NCBI GenBank assembly: GCA_017466365.1
Contig: JAFTUG010000016.1
Coordinates: 248,001-312,000 of the forward strand
Direction of reading: 5' to 3'
From: Clostridia bacterium
Lineage (GTDB): Bacteria; Bacillota; Clostridia; Oscillospirales; Acutalibacteraceae
Length of the DNA stretch: 64,000 nt
This document shows positions 26,161-34,506 of this stretch, one piece after another (position 1 is the stretch's first letter; every line of letters starts with the position of its first letter). Under the pieces are notes generated by a model. It made no database searches. It was not told the DNA's origin and saw nothing but the letters and a program-made list of their open reading frames with translations. Both the position numbers and the translations under genes were made by a program.

Positions 26161-27272
26161 TGGCAGCAAACAATGTTCTCGGCATTATCTTTTCAAATGC
26201 CAACGATGAAGTAATTCCCGAGCTTACGGCTCTCAGAACGATGGGTTCGATTCCATTTGCGGGTCGTTACCGTCTTATAGATTTCCCTCTTTCAAACATG
26301 GTTAACGCAGGTATAAGCAAGGTAGGTGTTATCACAAAGAGCAACTACCGCTCGCTCATGGACCATATCGGTTCGGGCAAGGCTTGGGACCTTTCAAGAA
26401 AGAGAGAGGGTATGACTATTCTTCCTCCCTATAATCTTCCCGGCACGGGTATGATTAAGGGCAAGGTTGATGCCCTCTATAACAGCATCAACTACATTGA
26501 AAATTCGGGTAAGGACCATGTCCTTCTTACCGATTGCAATGTTGTTTGCAATATGGATTATGAAGCTCTTTACAAGGCTCATGTTGCAAAGGATGCCGAT
26601 GTAACAATTGCTTATGCAAAGGGCATTCCTCCCAGAATGGAAGCAAACACAGAAATAATCATGGACGAAGATTCAAGAATTACCGCAACAAAGCTTCTTG
26701 ATTGCTACAGCTCCGAGGTTAATTATTCCCTCAAGGTTATGATTATCAGAAGAACTCTTCTCGAACGTCTTCTCCATGAGTCTCACAGCTCAAAGATTGA
26801 TGATTTTGAAACAATGATCGGCAACAATGTGAAGCATATCAGAATTTACGGCTATGAGGTAACGGGCTTTGTAAAGGTTCTCGGTTCGCTTCAGAGTTAT
26901 TATGATATAAGCCTTGAGCTTCTTAAGCTTGAAAACAGAAAAGAGCTTTTCACAGCCGAAAGACCCGTTTATACCAAGGTAAGGGATGAGGTTCCCGCAA
27001 CCTACGGAATCGGCGCAAACGTCAAGAATTCTCTCATTGCAGACGGCTGCCATATTGACGGCGAGGTTGAAAATTCAATCCTTTTCAGAGGCGTTACCGT
27101 TGCAAAGGGCGCAAAAATCAAAAATTCAATAGTAATGCAGGGCTCGTTTATAGGCGAAAATTCAACTCTTGACTGCGTTATTATTGACAAGGCGGCTGTT
27201 CTTAAGCCGAACAAGATGCTTTGCGGCGCATCTAATTATCCGGTCTATATCGGAAAGGGAATTGTTATCTGA
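26160..27272 (+). CDS. glgD: GlgD, regulatory subunit of glucose-1-phosphate adenylyltransferase
   Basis: A 370-residue GlgC paralogue. The normal nucleotide loop GGxGxRL is missing at the N-terminus (IFSNANDEVIPELTALR instead), while FAGRYRLIDFPLSNMVNAGI is retained. This is the pattern of Firmicute GlgD, which forms a hetero-oligomer with GlgC and modulates its activity. The C-terminal beta-helix is kept. It starts at the TAATG overlap with glgC. Confidence 0.94.
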   Translation: MAANNVLGIIFSNANDEVIPELTALRTMGSIPFAGRYRLIDFPLSNMVNAGISKVGVITKSNYRSLMDHIGSGKAWDLSRKREGMTILPPYNLPGTGMIKGKVDALYNSINYIENSGKDHVLLTDCNVVCNMDYEALYKAHVAKDADVTIAYAKGIPPRMEANTEIIMDEDSRITATKLLDCYSSEVNYSLKVMIIRRTLLERLLHESHSSKIDDFETMIGNNVKHIRIYGYEVTGFVKVLGSLQSYYDISLELLKLENRKELFTAERPVYTKVRDEVPATYGIGANVKNSLIADGCHIDGEVENSILFRGVTVAKGAKIKNSIVMQGSFIGENSTLDCVIIDKAAVLKPNKMLCGASNYPVYIGKGIVI

Positions 27273-27288
27273 GAAAGTGTGAAGTTAG

Positions 27289-28227
27289 ATGTCTACCAAA
27301 AATATACTGACCGGCGTTGTGGTTGCGCTTGCACTTGTGCTTGTGCTTGTTGTCATTCTCGTTAAAACGGGTGTTTTTGACGGCGCTGAAACAACTACCA
27401 CGGAGCCGGAAATGATTGTTGAAACCCAGATGGTTGTTGTAACCGGAACAGATGCAAACGGTTACAACTTTGAATACACCATGATGTCCGAATACACAAG
27501 ACCCAGGGTTTCTTCAAACTTTATTTATCCTACCAGAAAGAAAACAACAACCGCAACAACCGAACCCGAGTCAACAACGGCACCGCTGTTCATCGAGGAA
27601 ACGAGTGCGGTTCAGGTTACTGACCCTAACGGAGAGCCCGTAACGGATGAAAACGGCGTTCCCGTAACAGAAATAGTTACCTACACGGTACCGGTTACGG
27701 AATCGACAACGGCAGAGCCTACTACGGCTTACAGCCCGAGAACCTCCTATGCGGTTGTTACAAATCAGTTCGGCATTGTTCAGAAAGACGAAAACGGTAA
27801 TCCGAAAACCGAAGCTGTTACAATTGACCCTCCGGCACCGACACAGGGTGATATATGGAGTCAGAGTGCACAGCCGGGAACAACATCGAAATTTGATGTT
27901 AATGCAGGCGTCACCGTTGTCGGAAATCTTGAGCAGGCTATACTTGAACAGCTTAATCAGGACAGAATTGCGGCGGGAGTTACTCCGCTTAACAACGATT
28001 TGAAGGCGAAGGCAAGAACAGAGGCTACAACAAAAGCTCTTCCCGCAATTTACGGTGAACCCGATGCATCGGCTTATGTTTTGGTTACTGATTACAGCGG
28101 TCAAGGAGTCTATAACGAGGCATCCTCCGCTCTTTCAGAGAAGCTTTTGAGTGCGGATACAGCCTCAATAGGCATAGGTGTTGTTGAATATCAGGATAAA
28201 TATTATACATGCATAATTTTTTCATAA
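27289..28227 (+). CDS. Membrane-anchored, Thr-rich protein with CAP-like C-terminus
   Basis: A 312-residue protein with an N-terminal membrane helix (about residues 6-27), a long Thr/Pro/Glu-rich extracellular linker (about 34-200, with a repeated acidic NGEPVTDENGVPVTE) and a C-terminal domain (about 208-312) resembling a reduced CAP/SCP fold: LEQAILEQLNQDRIAAGVTPL, a helical middle, and the closing strands IGIGVVEYQDKYYTCIIF. The catalytic-like His/Glu of larger CAP proteins are not evident. It lies between glgD and glgA with 16 and 22 nt gaps, so it is co-transcribed with intracellular glycogen enzymes. The reason for this pairing is unknown. Confidence 0.62.
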   Translation: MSTKNILTGVVVALALVLVLVVILVKTGVFDGAETTTTEPEMIVETQMVVVTGTDANGYNFEYTMMSEYTRPRVSSNFIYPTRKKTTTATTEPESTTAPLFIEETSAVQVTDPNGEPVTDENGVPVTEIVTYTVPVTESTTAEPTTAYSPRTSYAVVTNQFGIVQKDENGNPKTEAVTIDPPAPTQGDIWSQSAQPGTTSKFDVNAGVTVVGNLEQAILEQLNQDRIAAGVTPLNNDLKAKARTEATTKALPAIYGEPDASAYVLVTDYSGQGVYNEASSALSEKLLSADTASIGIGVVEYQDKYYTCIIFS

Positions 28228-28249
28228 ATCCAAGGAAAGGATGAAATAA

Positions 28250-29668
28250 ATGAAGGTTCTTTACGTTTCAAGTGAAGCTCTTCCTTTTGCCGCAAGCGGC
28301 GGACTTGCCGATGTTGCAGGCTCTTTGCCTCAAGCATTAAGAAGACGTAAGGTTGCATGCAGAGTTGTTATGCCTCTTTACGGCACGGTCAGCGATGAAT
28401 TGCGTGCAAACATGAAATTTATAACAAACATCATGGTGCCTGTTTCATGGCGCAGACAGTACTGCGGCATTTTTGAAGCAAAGGCAGGCGGCGTAATTTA
28501 TTATCTTATCGATAATGAGTATTATTTTAAGAGAGGAACTCTTTACGGTCACTATGATGACGGTGAAAGATTTGCATTCTTCTCAAGAGCGGTTCTTGAA
28601 ATTCTTCCGTATATTGATTTCAAGCCCGACATTATTCACTGCAATGACTGGCAGAGCGCACTTGTTCCCGTTTATTATTCAACAATCTACGGCAACAAGG
28701 AGGGATATACGGGAATAAAAACCGTATTCACCATTCATAATATCCAGTATCAAGGCAAATACGGCAATGAAATCCTCGGTGATCTTTTCGGCTTGGGCGA
28801 GGAGTGTGCTTCTCTCCTTCAGTTCGGCGACTGCCTCAACCTTATGAAAGGCGGTATCGAATGCTCGAACAAGGTAACAACCGTAAGCAATACCTATGCA
28901 AGCGAGATTCTTGACCCCTGGTTCAGCCACGGTCTTGACCCGATTCTCAAAGAGAGAAGCTATAAGCTCAGCGGTATTCTCAATGGTATCGATACCATAG
29001 GCTATGACCCGGAAACAGACAAGGATATTTTCTTTAATTATTCCGCAAAGGATTATTCAAACAAGGCAAAGAACAAGGCTGCTCTTCAGGAAATGTTCAA
29101 TCTTCCCGTAAGAGAAGATGTGCCTGTAATGGGTATCGTTACAAGGCTTGTTGCTCATAAGGGTCTTGACCTTGTAAAGAGAATTATGTGGGAGCTTCTT
29201 GAGTCAACTGATATGCAGCTTATCGTTCTCGGTTCGGGCGATTGGGAATATGAAGCCTTTTTCAAGGAGCTTGCTGCACGCTTCCCGGATAAGGTAGGCA
29301 TACGTCTCGGCTTTGTTCCCGATTTGGCAAGAAAGATTTATGCAGGCAGCGATATGTTCCTTATGCCCTCAAAGAGTGAACCCTGCGGACTTTCACAGAT
29401 GGTTGCTCTGCGCTACGGCTCAATTCCCATTGTTCGTGAAACCGGCGGTCTTAAGGATACCATTACCGACAGCGGTGACGGCAAGGGCAACGGCTTTACC
29501 TTTAAGAGCTATGATGCATATGATATGCTTGATGCAATAAGACGTGCACTCGGAGCTTACAGCGATAAAGAATATTGGCAGAAGCTTGTTGAAAGAGCGC
29601 TCAAGTGCGATAACAGCTGGGGCAAATCCGCAAGAGAATATATTAAGCTTTACGAATCACTTATGTAA
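28250..29668 (+). CDS. glgA: Glycogen synthase (GT5)
   Basis: Transfers glucose from ADP-glucose to the growing alpha-1,4 chain. The N-terminus shows the donor-binding loop in SEALPFAASGGLADVAGSLPQ, and the C-terminal Rossmann half has TRLVAHKGLDLV and PSKSEPCGLSQMVALRYGSIPIVRETGGLKDT, both typical of GlgA. Length 472 aa is usual. AAGGAAAGGATG precedes the start. It is the last gene of the glycogen operon. Confidence 0.96.
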   Translation: MKVLYVSSEALPFAASGGLADVAGSLPQALRRRKVACRVVMPLYGTVSDELRANMKFITNIMVPVSWRRQYCGIFEAKAGGVIYYLIDNEYYFKRGTLYGHYDDGERFAFFSRAVLEILPYIDFKPDIIHCNDWQSALVPVYYSTIYGNKEGYTGIKTVFTIHNIQYQGKYGNEILGDLFGLGEECASLLQFGDCLNLMKGGIECSNKVTTVSNTYASEILDPWFSHGLDPILKERSYKLSGILNGIDTIGYDPETDKDIFFNYSAKDYSNKAKNKAALQEMFNLPVREDVPVMGIVTRLVAHKGLDLVKRIMWELLESTDMQLIVLGSGDWEYEAFFKELAARFPDKVGIRLGFVPDLARKIYAGSDMFLMPSKSEPCGLSQMVALRYGSIPIVRETGGLKDTITDSGDGKGNGFTFKSYDAYDMLDAIRRALGAYSDKEYWQKLVERALKCDNSWGKSAREYIKLYESLM

Positions 29669-29676
29669 ATAAAATA

Positions 29677-29708
29677 AAGCAACGCACCTTTTTACGGGTG
29701 CGTTGCTT
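29677..29708. terminator. Hairpin between convergent glgA and the Xre regulator
   Basis: AAGCAACGCACC (29677-29688) pairs with GGTGCGTTGCTT (29697-29708). The plus-side T-run is poor, and A-rich sequence on the left gives a T-run for the minus transcript, so it may serve both genes. Confidence 0.7.
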
Positions 29709-29712
29709 ATGA

Positions 29713-30363
29713 TTATCTGAAAAATTCAGGAGGCATGGGCGGTGTTGATTCGGCGAGATTTTTCAAAATAAAATTCTCTGCGAATGAAACCAGGGTTTTA
29801 ACAGCATCGGGTATCGGAGCATCTTTTTCCGGATTCGGATTAATAAGCGGTTTTATTGCATTGTATGCAACAAATTCTATTCCCCCGAGATAGGTGGGAT
29901 TGCAGCAGATTTTTCCGTCGATATATGCTCTGCCTGCCCAGTTTTTCGGCAGATTGCCCGCATTTGCCTGAAGAAGAATTATTTTGTAGAGTGCAACTGA
30001 AAAAAGAATATTGAGGTCAACTCCCTCCATTTTATTCCCTTTTCTCATTTCCTGTGTAAGCAGCATTGAGGCTTTAACCAGAGTTTGCGGAGTCGGCTTG
30101 CTGTCGGAATCCTCCGATTCAAACATTTCAACGGCTGCCGTATTTATGCTGTTTTTTTCAACGGTTCTTCCCAAAAGATAGTCGCAGCTTACATCGTAAA
30201 ATTCTGCAGCTTTAATCAAAAAGCTCTGACCGCACTCGCGAATTCCTTTTTCATAGTGAGAAAGCAATGCTTGTGAAATTCCGAGCTGATGAGCAGCTTC
30301 TTTCTGACTCATTCCTTTTTCTTTTCTCAATTCGCTGAGGATTACGGGGAAGCTTCTTTCCAT
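29713..30363 (-). CDS. Xre-family transcriptional regulator
   Basis: A 216-residue protein with an N-terminal Cro/CI-type helix-turn-helix (residues 5-62: LRKEKGMSQKEAAHQLGISQALLSHYEKG) and a helical C-terminal part (about 80-216) of unknown ligand. AGGAGA precedes the ATG. It is convergent to the glycogen operon and divergent from the histidine phosphatase gene. A perfect palindrome at 30419-30437 lies in the shared upstream region and is a good candidate for its operator. It is not known whether it controls the glycogen genes. Confidence 0.85.
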   Translation of the reverse strand: MERSFPVILSELRKEKGMSQKEAAHQLGISQALLSHYEKGIRECGQSFLIKAAEFYDVSCDYLLGRTVEKNSINTAAVEMFESEDSDSKPTPQTLVKASMLLTQEMRKGNKMEGVDLNILFSVALYKIILLQANAGNLPKNWAGRAYIDGKICCNPTYLGGIEFVAYNAIKPLINPNPEKDAPIPDAVKTLVSFAENFILKNLAESTPPMPPEFFR

Positions 30364-30418
30364 GATAATTCTCCTGACTGTATAATTAATAGCGGTTATA
30401 TTTTATATTATATTAAAT

Positions 30419-30437
30419 AATATACATTTTGTATATT
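30419..30437. promoter_or_regulatory. Palindrome in the divergent regulator/phosphatase region
   Basis: AATATACA and TGTATATT form a perfect 8-bp inverted repeat around TTT, between the divergent Xre and histidine phosphatase genes. Probably a binding site for the Xre protein. Confidence 0.55.
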
Positions 30438-30478
30438 GTCGATTTAAACAAAAATAGAGTTCCGATTTTGGAGGAAAA

Positions 30479-31111
30479 ATGAAGTCCTATACTATCCATT
30501 TAATAAGAAACGGTCTTACCGACGAAAATCTTGAGGGGCGTTATATCGGTCACACCGATGTTGACCTTGGTGAAGAAGGCAGAGCGCAGCTTCTGCAGAT
30601 GAAGGACGAGCTTATATATCCGCCCGTTGAGGCACTTTTTACAAGCCCGCTCAAAAGATGCACACAGACTGCCAAAATTCTTTATCCCGACAATAATCCC
30701 ATTGTAATCGACGGTTTTATCGAATATAATTTCGGCGAGTTTGAAAATAAAACAGCCGAAGAATTAAAAGAGCATCCCGTTTTCCCGAAGTGGCTTGCAG
30801 GAGAAAAAGGCGTTGAGCCTCCCTTCGGAGAAAGCAACGAAAAATTTGAAAAAAGAGTACGCAGCACCTTTGAGAAGGTTGCGGAGGGGCTTATGAAAAC
30901 GGGCATTACCTCTGCGGCAATAGTTACTCACGGCGGCGTGATTATGTCCATTCTTTCAGCTTACGGCATACCCGAGCTGCCCATGCACGAATGGATAACT
31001 CCAAGCGGCTGCGGATTTACAATAAAAATCAATCCTTCTCTCTGGATGAGGGCGCAGAAATTCGAGGTTTTCAGCGAATTCCCTTATGAAAGAGAAGAGC
31101 TTCCCGACTAA
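30479..31111 (+). CDS. Histidine phosphatase homologue with altered RHG motif
   Basis: A 210-residue phosphoglycerate-mutase-like fold. The family opening LIRHG reads LIRNG here, so the His that normally receives the phosphate is Asn11 (codon AAC). The rest of the active site remains: Arg60 in SPLKRCTQTA, a Glu in the EYNFGEFEN region and His151 in IVTHGG. GGAGG precedes the ATG. It is 18 nt upstream of the GH35 gene and may be co-transcribed. Without the nucleophile it may bind phospho-sugars rather than hydrolyse them, or use another mechanism; the family fold is clear, the activity uncertain. Confidence 0.8.
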   Translation: MKSYTIHLIRNGLTDENLEGRYIGHTDVDLGEEGRAQLLQMKDELIYPPVEALFTSPLKRCTQTAKILYPDNNPIVIDGFIEYNFGEFENKTAEELKEHPVFPKWLAGEKGVEPPFGESNEKFEKRVRSTFEKVAEGLMKTGITSAAIVTHGGVIMSILSAYGIPELPMHEWITPSGCGFTIKINPSLWMRAQKFEVFSEFPYEREELPD

Positions 31112-31129
31112 TGGGCAAAGGAGAATAAT

Positions 31130-32878
31130 ATGAGCAGTTTCACAATCGAAAAAAACGGTTTTTGCCTCAATGGCGAGCCTTTCAGAATAATTGCCGGTGC
31201 AATTCATTATTTCCGAGTTCCTTCGGAATATTGGCGTGACAGACTTATAAAGCTCAAAGCCTGCGGCTTCAATACCGTTGAAACCTATGTTGCATGGAAT
31301 CTGCATGAAATGCACGAAGGCGAATTCGATTATTCCGGTATGCTCGATATCGAAAAATTCCTTGATATCGCCGCAGAGCTCGGACTTTATGCCATCGTCA
31401 GACCCGGTCCGTACATTTGCTCCGAATGGGATTTCGGCGGTTTGCCCTGGTGGCTGCTTAAAAACGATTCCATGGCACTTCGCTGTATGGATAAGGATTA
31501 TCTTGCGGCTGTTGACAGATTTTTCGATAATTTTATTCCGAGAATTGCAAAGCATCAGATAACCAAGGGCGGCAACGTTATTCTTGTTCAGGTTGAAAAT
31601 GAATACGGCAGCTACGGTGACGACAGCGAATATATCCGCTATCTTGCAAGGGGCATGAAGGAGAGGGGCATAGATGTTCCTTTCTTTACTTCCGACGGTG
31701 CGGAGTATCAAATGCTTACTGCAGGAACAGTTCCCGAAATACATAAAACCGCAAACTTCGGTTCAAGAGCAAAAGAGCAGTTTGCGCGCCTTCGTGAATA
31801 TCAGCCCGAAGGGCCTCTCATGTGTACCGAGTTCTGGAACGGCTGGTTTGACCACTGGACGGAAAATCATCACAGCCGTGACCCGCAGGATGCCGCAAAC
31901 GCTCTTGATGAAATTCTTTCAATGGGCGCAAGTCTTTCTGCATATATGTTCCATGGCGGAACAAATTTCGGCTATATGAACGGTGCAAACGATTATGATA
32001 AATATGAGCCGACCGTTTCGAGCTATGATGACGATGCACCGCTCAACGAAAATGGCGAACCCACCGAGAAATACTATAAGTTTAAAGAGGTTATTTCAAA
32101 ATATGCACCCGTTCCCGATGTCGAAATGCCTGCACCGATAAAGAAAAAGAAATACGGTGAACTTAAATTCACAAAGTCTGCAAAGCTTTTTGACAATCTC
32201 GATAAACTTTCAGCTCCCGTTGAGTCGGTTATGCCTATGACAATGGAAAAGCTCGATCAGGGCTACGGCTTTGTGCTTTACAAAGCATTCGTGAAGGGCC
32301 CGAGAGAAAATCAGAAGATCAGACTTCAGGATGTTCACGACAGAGGATATATCTATCTCGACGGAAATTTTGTCGGTATTCAGTACAGAAATGATACCGA
32401 GCCTGTAAACAGTGTTGAAATTCCGGCTGAGGGTGCCGAAATGTCAGTTCTTGTTGAAAATATGGGCAGGGTCAATTACGGTGCAAAGCTCAAGGACGCA
32501 AAGGGTATCACTCAGGGAATCGGCTTCGGAAACAACTTTGTTTATCATTGGAAGAACTATCCGCTTCCGCTTGATGATATTTCAGGTGTTGAATTTACAG
32601 ACGGTGTTCAGCCCTTTGACGGCACTCCCGTATTCCTGAAGGCTGAAATCGATATCGACGAATGCTGCGACACATTTATAAAGCTTCCCGAATTTAAAAA
32701 GGGTATTATTATTGTCAACAACCGGGTGCTTTCAAGATACTGGGAGGTAGGTCCTCAGAGGTCGGCGTATATTCCCGCACCCTTCCTTAAAGAAGGCAAA
32801 AACGAAATAGTCATTATGGAGCTTGAGGGATTTGAAAAGCCCGTATGTGTTCTTGATGATGAACCTGACCTCGGTTGA
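31130..32878 (+). CDS. GH35 beta-galactosidase
   Basis: A 582-residue glycoside hydrolase that removes terminal beta-galactose. The GH35 barrel starts GAIHYFRVP and shows RPGPYICSEWDFGGLPWWL, the acid/base Glu158 in ENEYGSYG and the nucleophile Glu234 in CTEFWNGWFDHW. C-terminal jelly-roll domains follow (about 350-582). There is no signal peptide, so it should be cytosolic. AAAGGAG precedes the ATG. Together with the transporter at 35858 it fits use of galactosides. Confidence 0.94.
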   Translation: MSSFTIEKNGFCLNGEPFRIIAGAIHYFRVPSEYWRDRLIKLKACGFNTVETYVAWNLHEMHEGEFDYSGMLDIEKFLDIAAELGLYAIVRPGPYICSEWDFGGLPWWLLKNDSMALRCMDKDYLAAVDRFFDNFIPRIAKHQITKGGNVILVQVENEYGSYGDDSEYIRYLARGMKERGIDVPFFTSDGAEYQMLTAGTVPEIHKTANFGSRAKEQFARLREYQPEGPLMCTEFWNGWFDHWTENHHSRDPQDAANALDEILSMGASLSAYMFHGGTNFGYMNGANDYDKYEPTVSSYDDDAPLNENGEPTEKYYKFKEVISKYAPVPDVEMPAPIKKKKYGELKFTKSAKLFDNLDKLSAPVESVMPMTMEKLDQGYGFVLYKAFVKGPRENQKIRLQDVHDRGYIYLDGNFVGIQYRNDTEPVNSVEIPAEGAEMSVLVENMGRVNYGAKLKDAKGITQGIGFGNNFVYHWKNYPLPLDDISGVEFTDGVQPFDGTPVFLKAEIDIDECCDTFIKLPEFKKGIIIVNNRVLSRYWEVGPQRSAYIPAPFLKEGKNEIVIMELEGFEKPVCVLDDEPDLG

Positions 32879-32938
32879 CTTTTCGGCAAGTTAATACTTT
32901 ATTAATCAAATATTAATAAAATATAGCGGTTATACGGT

Positions 32939-32967
32939 TTGACAAGCAATAAAAAATATGATAGAAT
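32939..32967 (+). promoter_or_regulatory. Sigma-A promoter for the PPC-repeat protein
   Basis: TTGACA (32939-32944) and TAGAAT (32962-32967) with a 17-nt spacer, about 42 nt before the ATG at 33009. Confidence 0.8.
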
Positions 32968-33008
32968 GCAAATATCATATTTTTGATTAATTTAAGGAGG
33001 ACAAAAAG

Positions 33009-34433
33009 ATGAAAAAAGTAAAATCACTCCTCGCTCTTATTCTTGCCATGCTCATTGCATTCGGCGGCACCGTTTGTGCATTTGCGGCAGATCCTGAAGA
33101 AACAGAGGAAAATTCAACTCTTGCAACAGCTGACGTATTCGGTCTCGGATCAAGCATCAAGGGTAAAATCGGTGATATCAACGATGTTGATATCTACACA
33201 TTCACAGCAGCAGAAAGCGGTCTTGTAACCGTTACTCTTGCTCACGATAAGAAAACGGATGCCGATGCAATTGCATCATATTATAAAGTATCCGTTCTCG
33301 ATTCAAAGGGCGAAGAAATCGATTCCTTTAAATCAGCAGGTTCTGATGCAGAGGCTTCCATCGATTTCAGCGTAACTCCTGCAGTTTACTACGTTAAGGT
33401 TGAATGGGACAGAGTTCTTGATGATTCTCTCGAGTATACTCTTTCCGCAAAAATCAACAAGACTGCACTTTTTGAGAAAGAGCCCAACGACATTACATCT
33501 CAGGCAACAGCAATGACTCTTTCAAAGAAGGGCGATAACAAGCTTTACTACGGTGCAATCACCGAAGGCGATGTTGACTATTATCAGGTAACATTCTCAA
33601 AGCCTTCACTTGCTCTCTTCGGCATTTATAACACCACTTCAAAGGCAGGCAGCTACAAGGCTTCTCTTGTAAAGGTTGTTGACGGTCTTAACGGTGCTCC
33701 CGCAGAAAAGGTTGTAGGCTCAATCTCAATCAACAGCGGCGAAGAAGTTAAGGACAGTCCTCTTTTCGGTGTTAACGGCGGTACATATTATCTCAAGGTT
33801 GAAGGCGTTGGTGCAAGCACAGGTGGATACCAGGTAAGAGTTTATGCAGGCGATTCCAATTCAACAGACGAATTTGAATATAACAATGAAGAAAAATATT
33901 CAAATTTAATCGCTGCAGGTAAGTACGTTACCGGTAATGTATTTGATGCTTCCGACGTTGATATATTCAGATTTAATGCTCCCAAGGATAACAACGGCTA
34001 CGAAATCACCTTTGTTGACTATGACAACAAGCAGGAAGTTACAAACGGCCAGTGGACTATCGAAGTTGTTGATGCAAACGGCAGCGTTGTTGAAGATAAG
34101 GTAACTGTTCTCAATTCTGAAAAGGTAGTTGCAGAAACAGATGCTCTTGAAGCAGGTGTATACTATATCAAGGTTACCGCAGGTAACAATTTCACAGGCG
34201 AAACATATAAATTAAGCCTTGCAGAAAAGAAGGCAAGTGAAGAAGATAAGAAGGATGACGATGATGTTATAACCATTGATGAATTCCTTGCTGATCTTGG
34301 CGCTATTGACTGGTCAGGCTTCTGGAAGAATTTTGAAGGCTGGCTTGAATATGTTAACGTTTTCGGCATCATCAGCGATCTTATGGCAAGTGTTATGGAT
34401 TTCATAACAACCTTCGTTTTTGCTAACATGTAA
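33009..34433 (+). CDS. Secreted protein with PPC-type repeats
   Basis: A 474-residue exported protein. Residues 1-27 are a signal peptide (ending CAFAA). Three pre-peptidase C-terminal (PPC) type beta domains follow (about 35-150, 155-285 and 290-405), each with the pattern of an acidic opening, GxI and DxDxYxF: for example GDINDVDIYTFTA, EGDVDYYQVTF and DASDVDIFRFNA, ending in YYVKV, YYLKV or YYIKV. An acidic linker leads to a helical, Trp/Phe-rich C-terminus with no catalytic or sortase motif. PPC domains normally accompany secreted peptidases; here they are alone, suggesting a binding or scaffolding role. Confidence 0.75.
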   Translation: MKKVKSLLALILAMLIAFGGTVCAFAADPEETEENSTLATADVFGLGSSIKGKIGDINDVDIYTFTAAESGLVTVTLAHDKKTDADAIASYYKVSVLDSKGEEIDSFKSAGSDAEASIDFSVTPAVYYVKVEWDRVLDDSLEYTLSAKINKTALFEKEPNDITSQATAMTLSKKGDNKLYYGAITEGDVDYYQVTFSKPSLALFGIYNTTSKAGSYKASLVKVVDGLNGAPAEKVVGSISINSGEEVKDSPLFGVNGGTYYLKVEGVGASTGGYQVRVYAGDSNSTDEFEYNNEEKYSNLIAAGKYVTGNVFDASDVDIFRFNAPKDNNGYEITFVDYDNKQEVTNGQWTIEVVDANGSVVEDKVTVLNSEKVVAETDALEAGVYYIKVTAGNNFTGETYKLSLAEKKASEEDKKDDDDVITIDEFLADLGAIDWSGFWKNFEGWLEYVNVFGIISDLMASVMDFITTFVFANM

Positions 34434-34445
34434 TCAATTAATTTT

Positions 34446-34471
34446 CGGAGCTGTTCCGCTGAACGGCTCCG
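34446..34471 (+). terminator. Hairpin after the PPC-repeat gene
   Basis: CGGAGCTGTTC pairs with GAACGGCTCCG (one wobble pair) around a 4-nt loop. The T-run is weak, so it may be a partial terminator. Confidence 0.6.
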
Positions 34472-34506
34472 ATTGCATTTAATTTTAAAGTATAAGGAAG
34501 ATTAAT

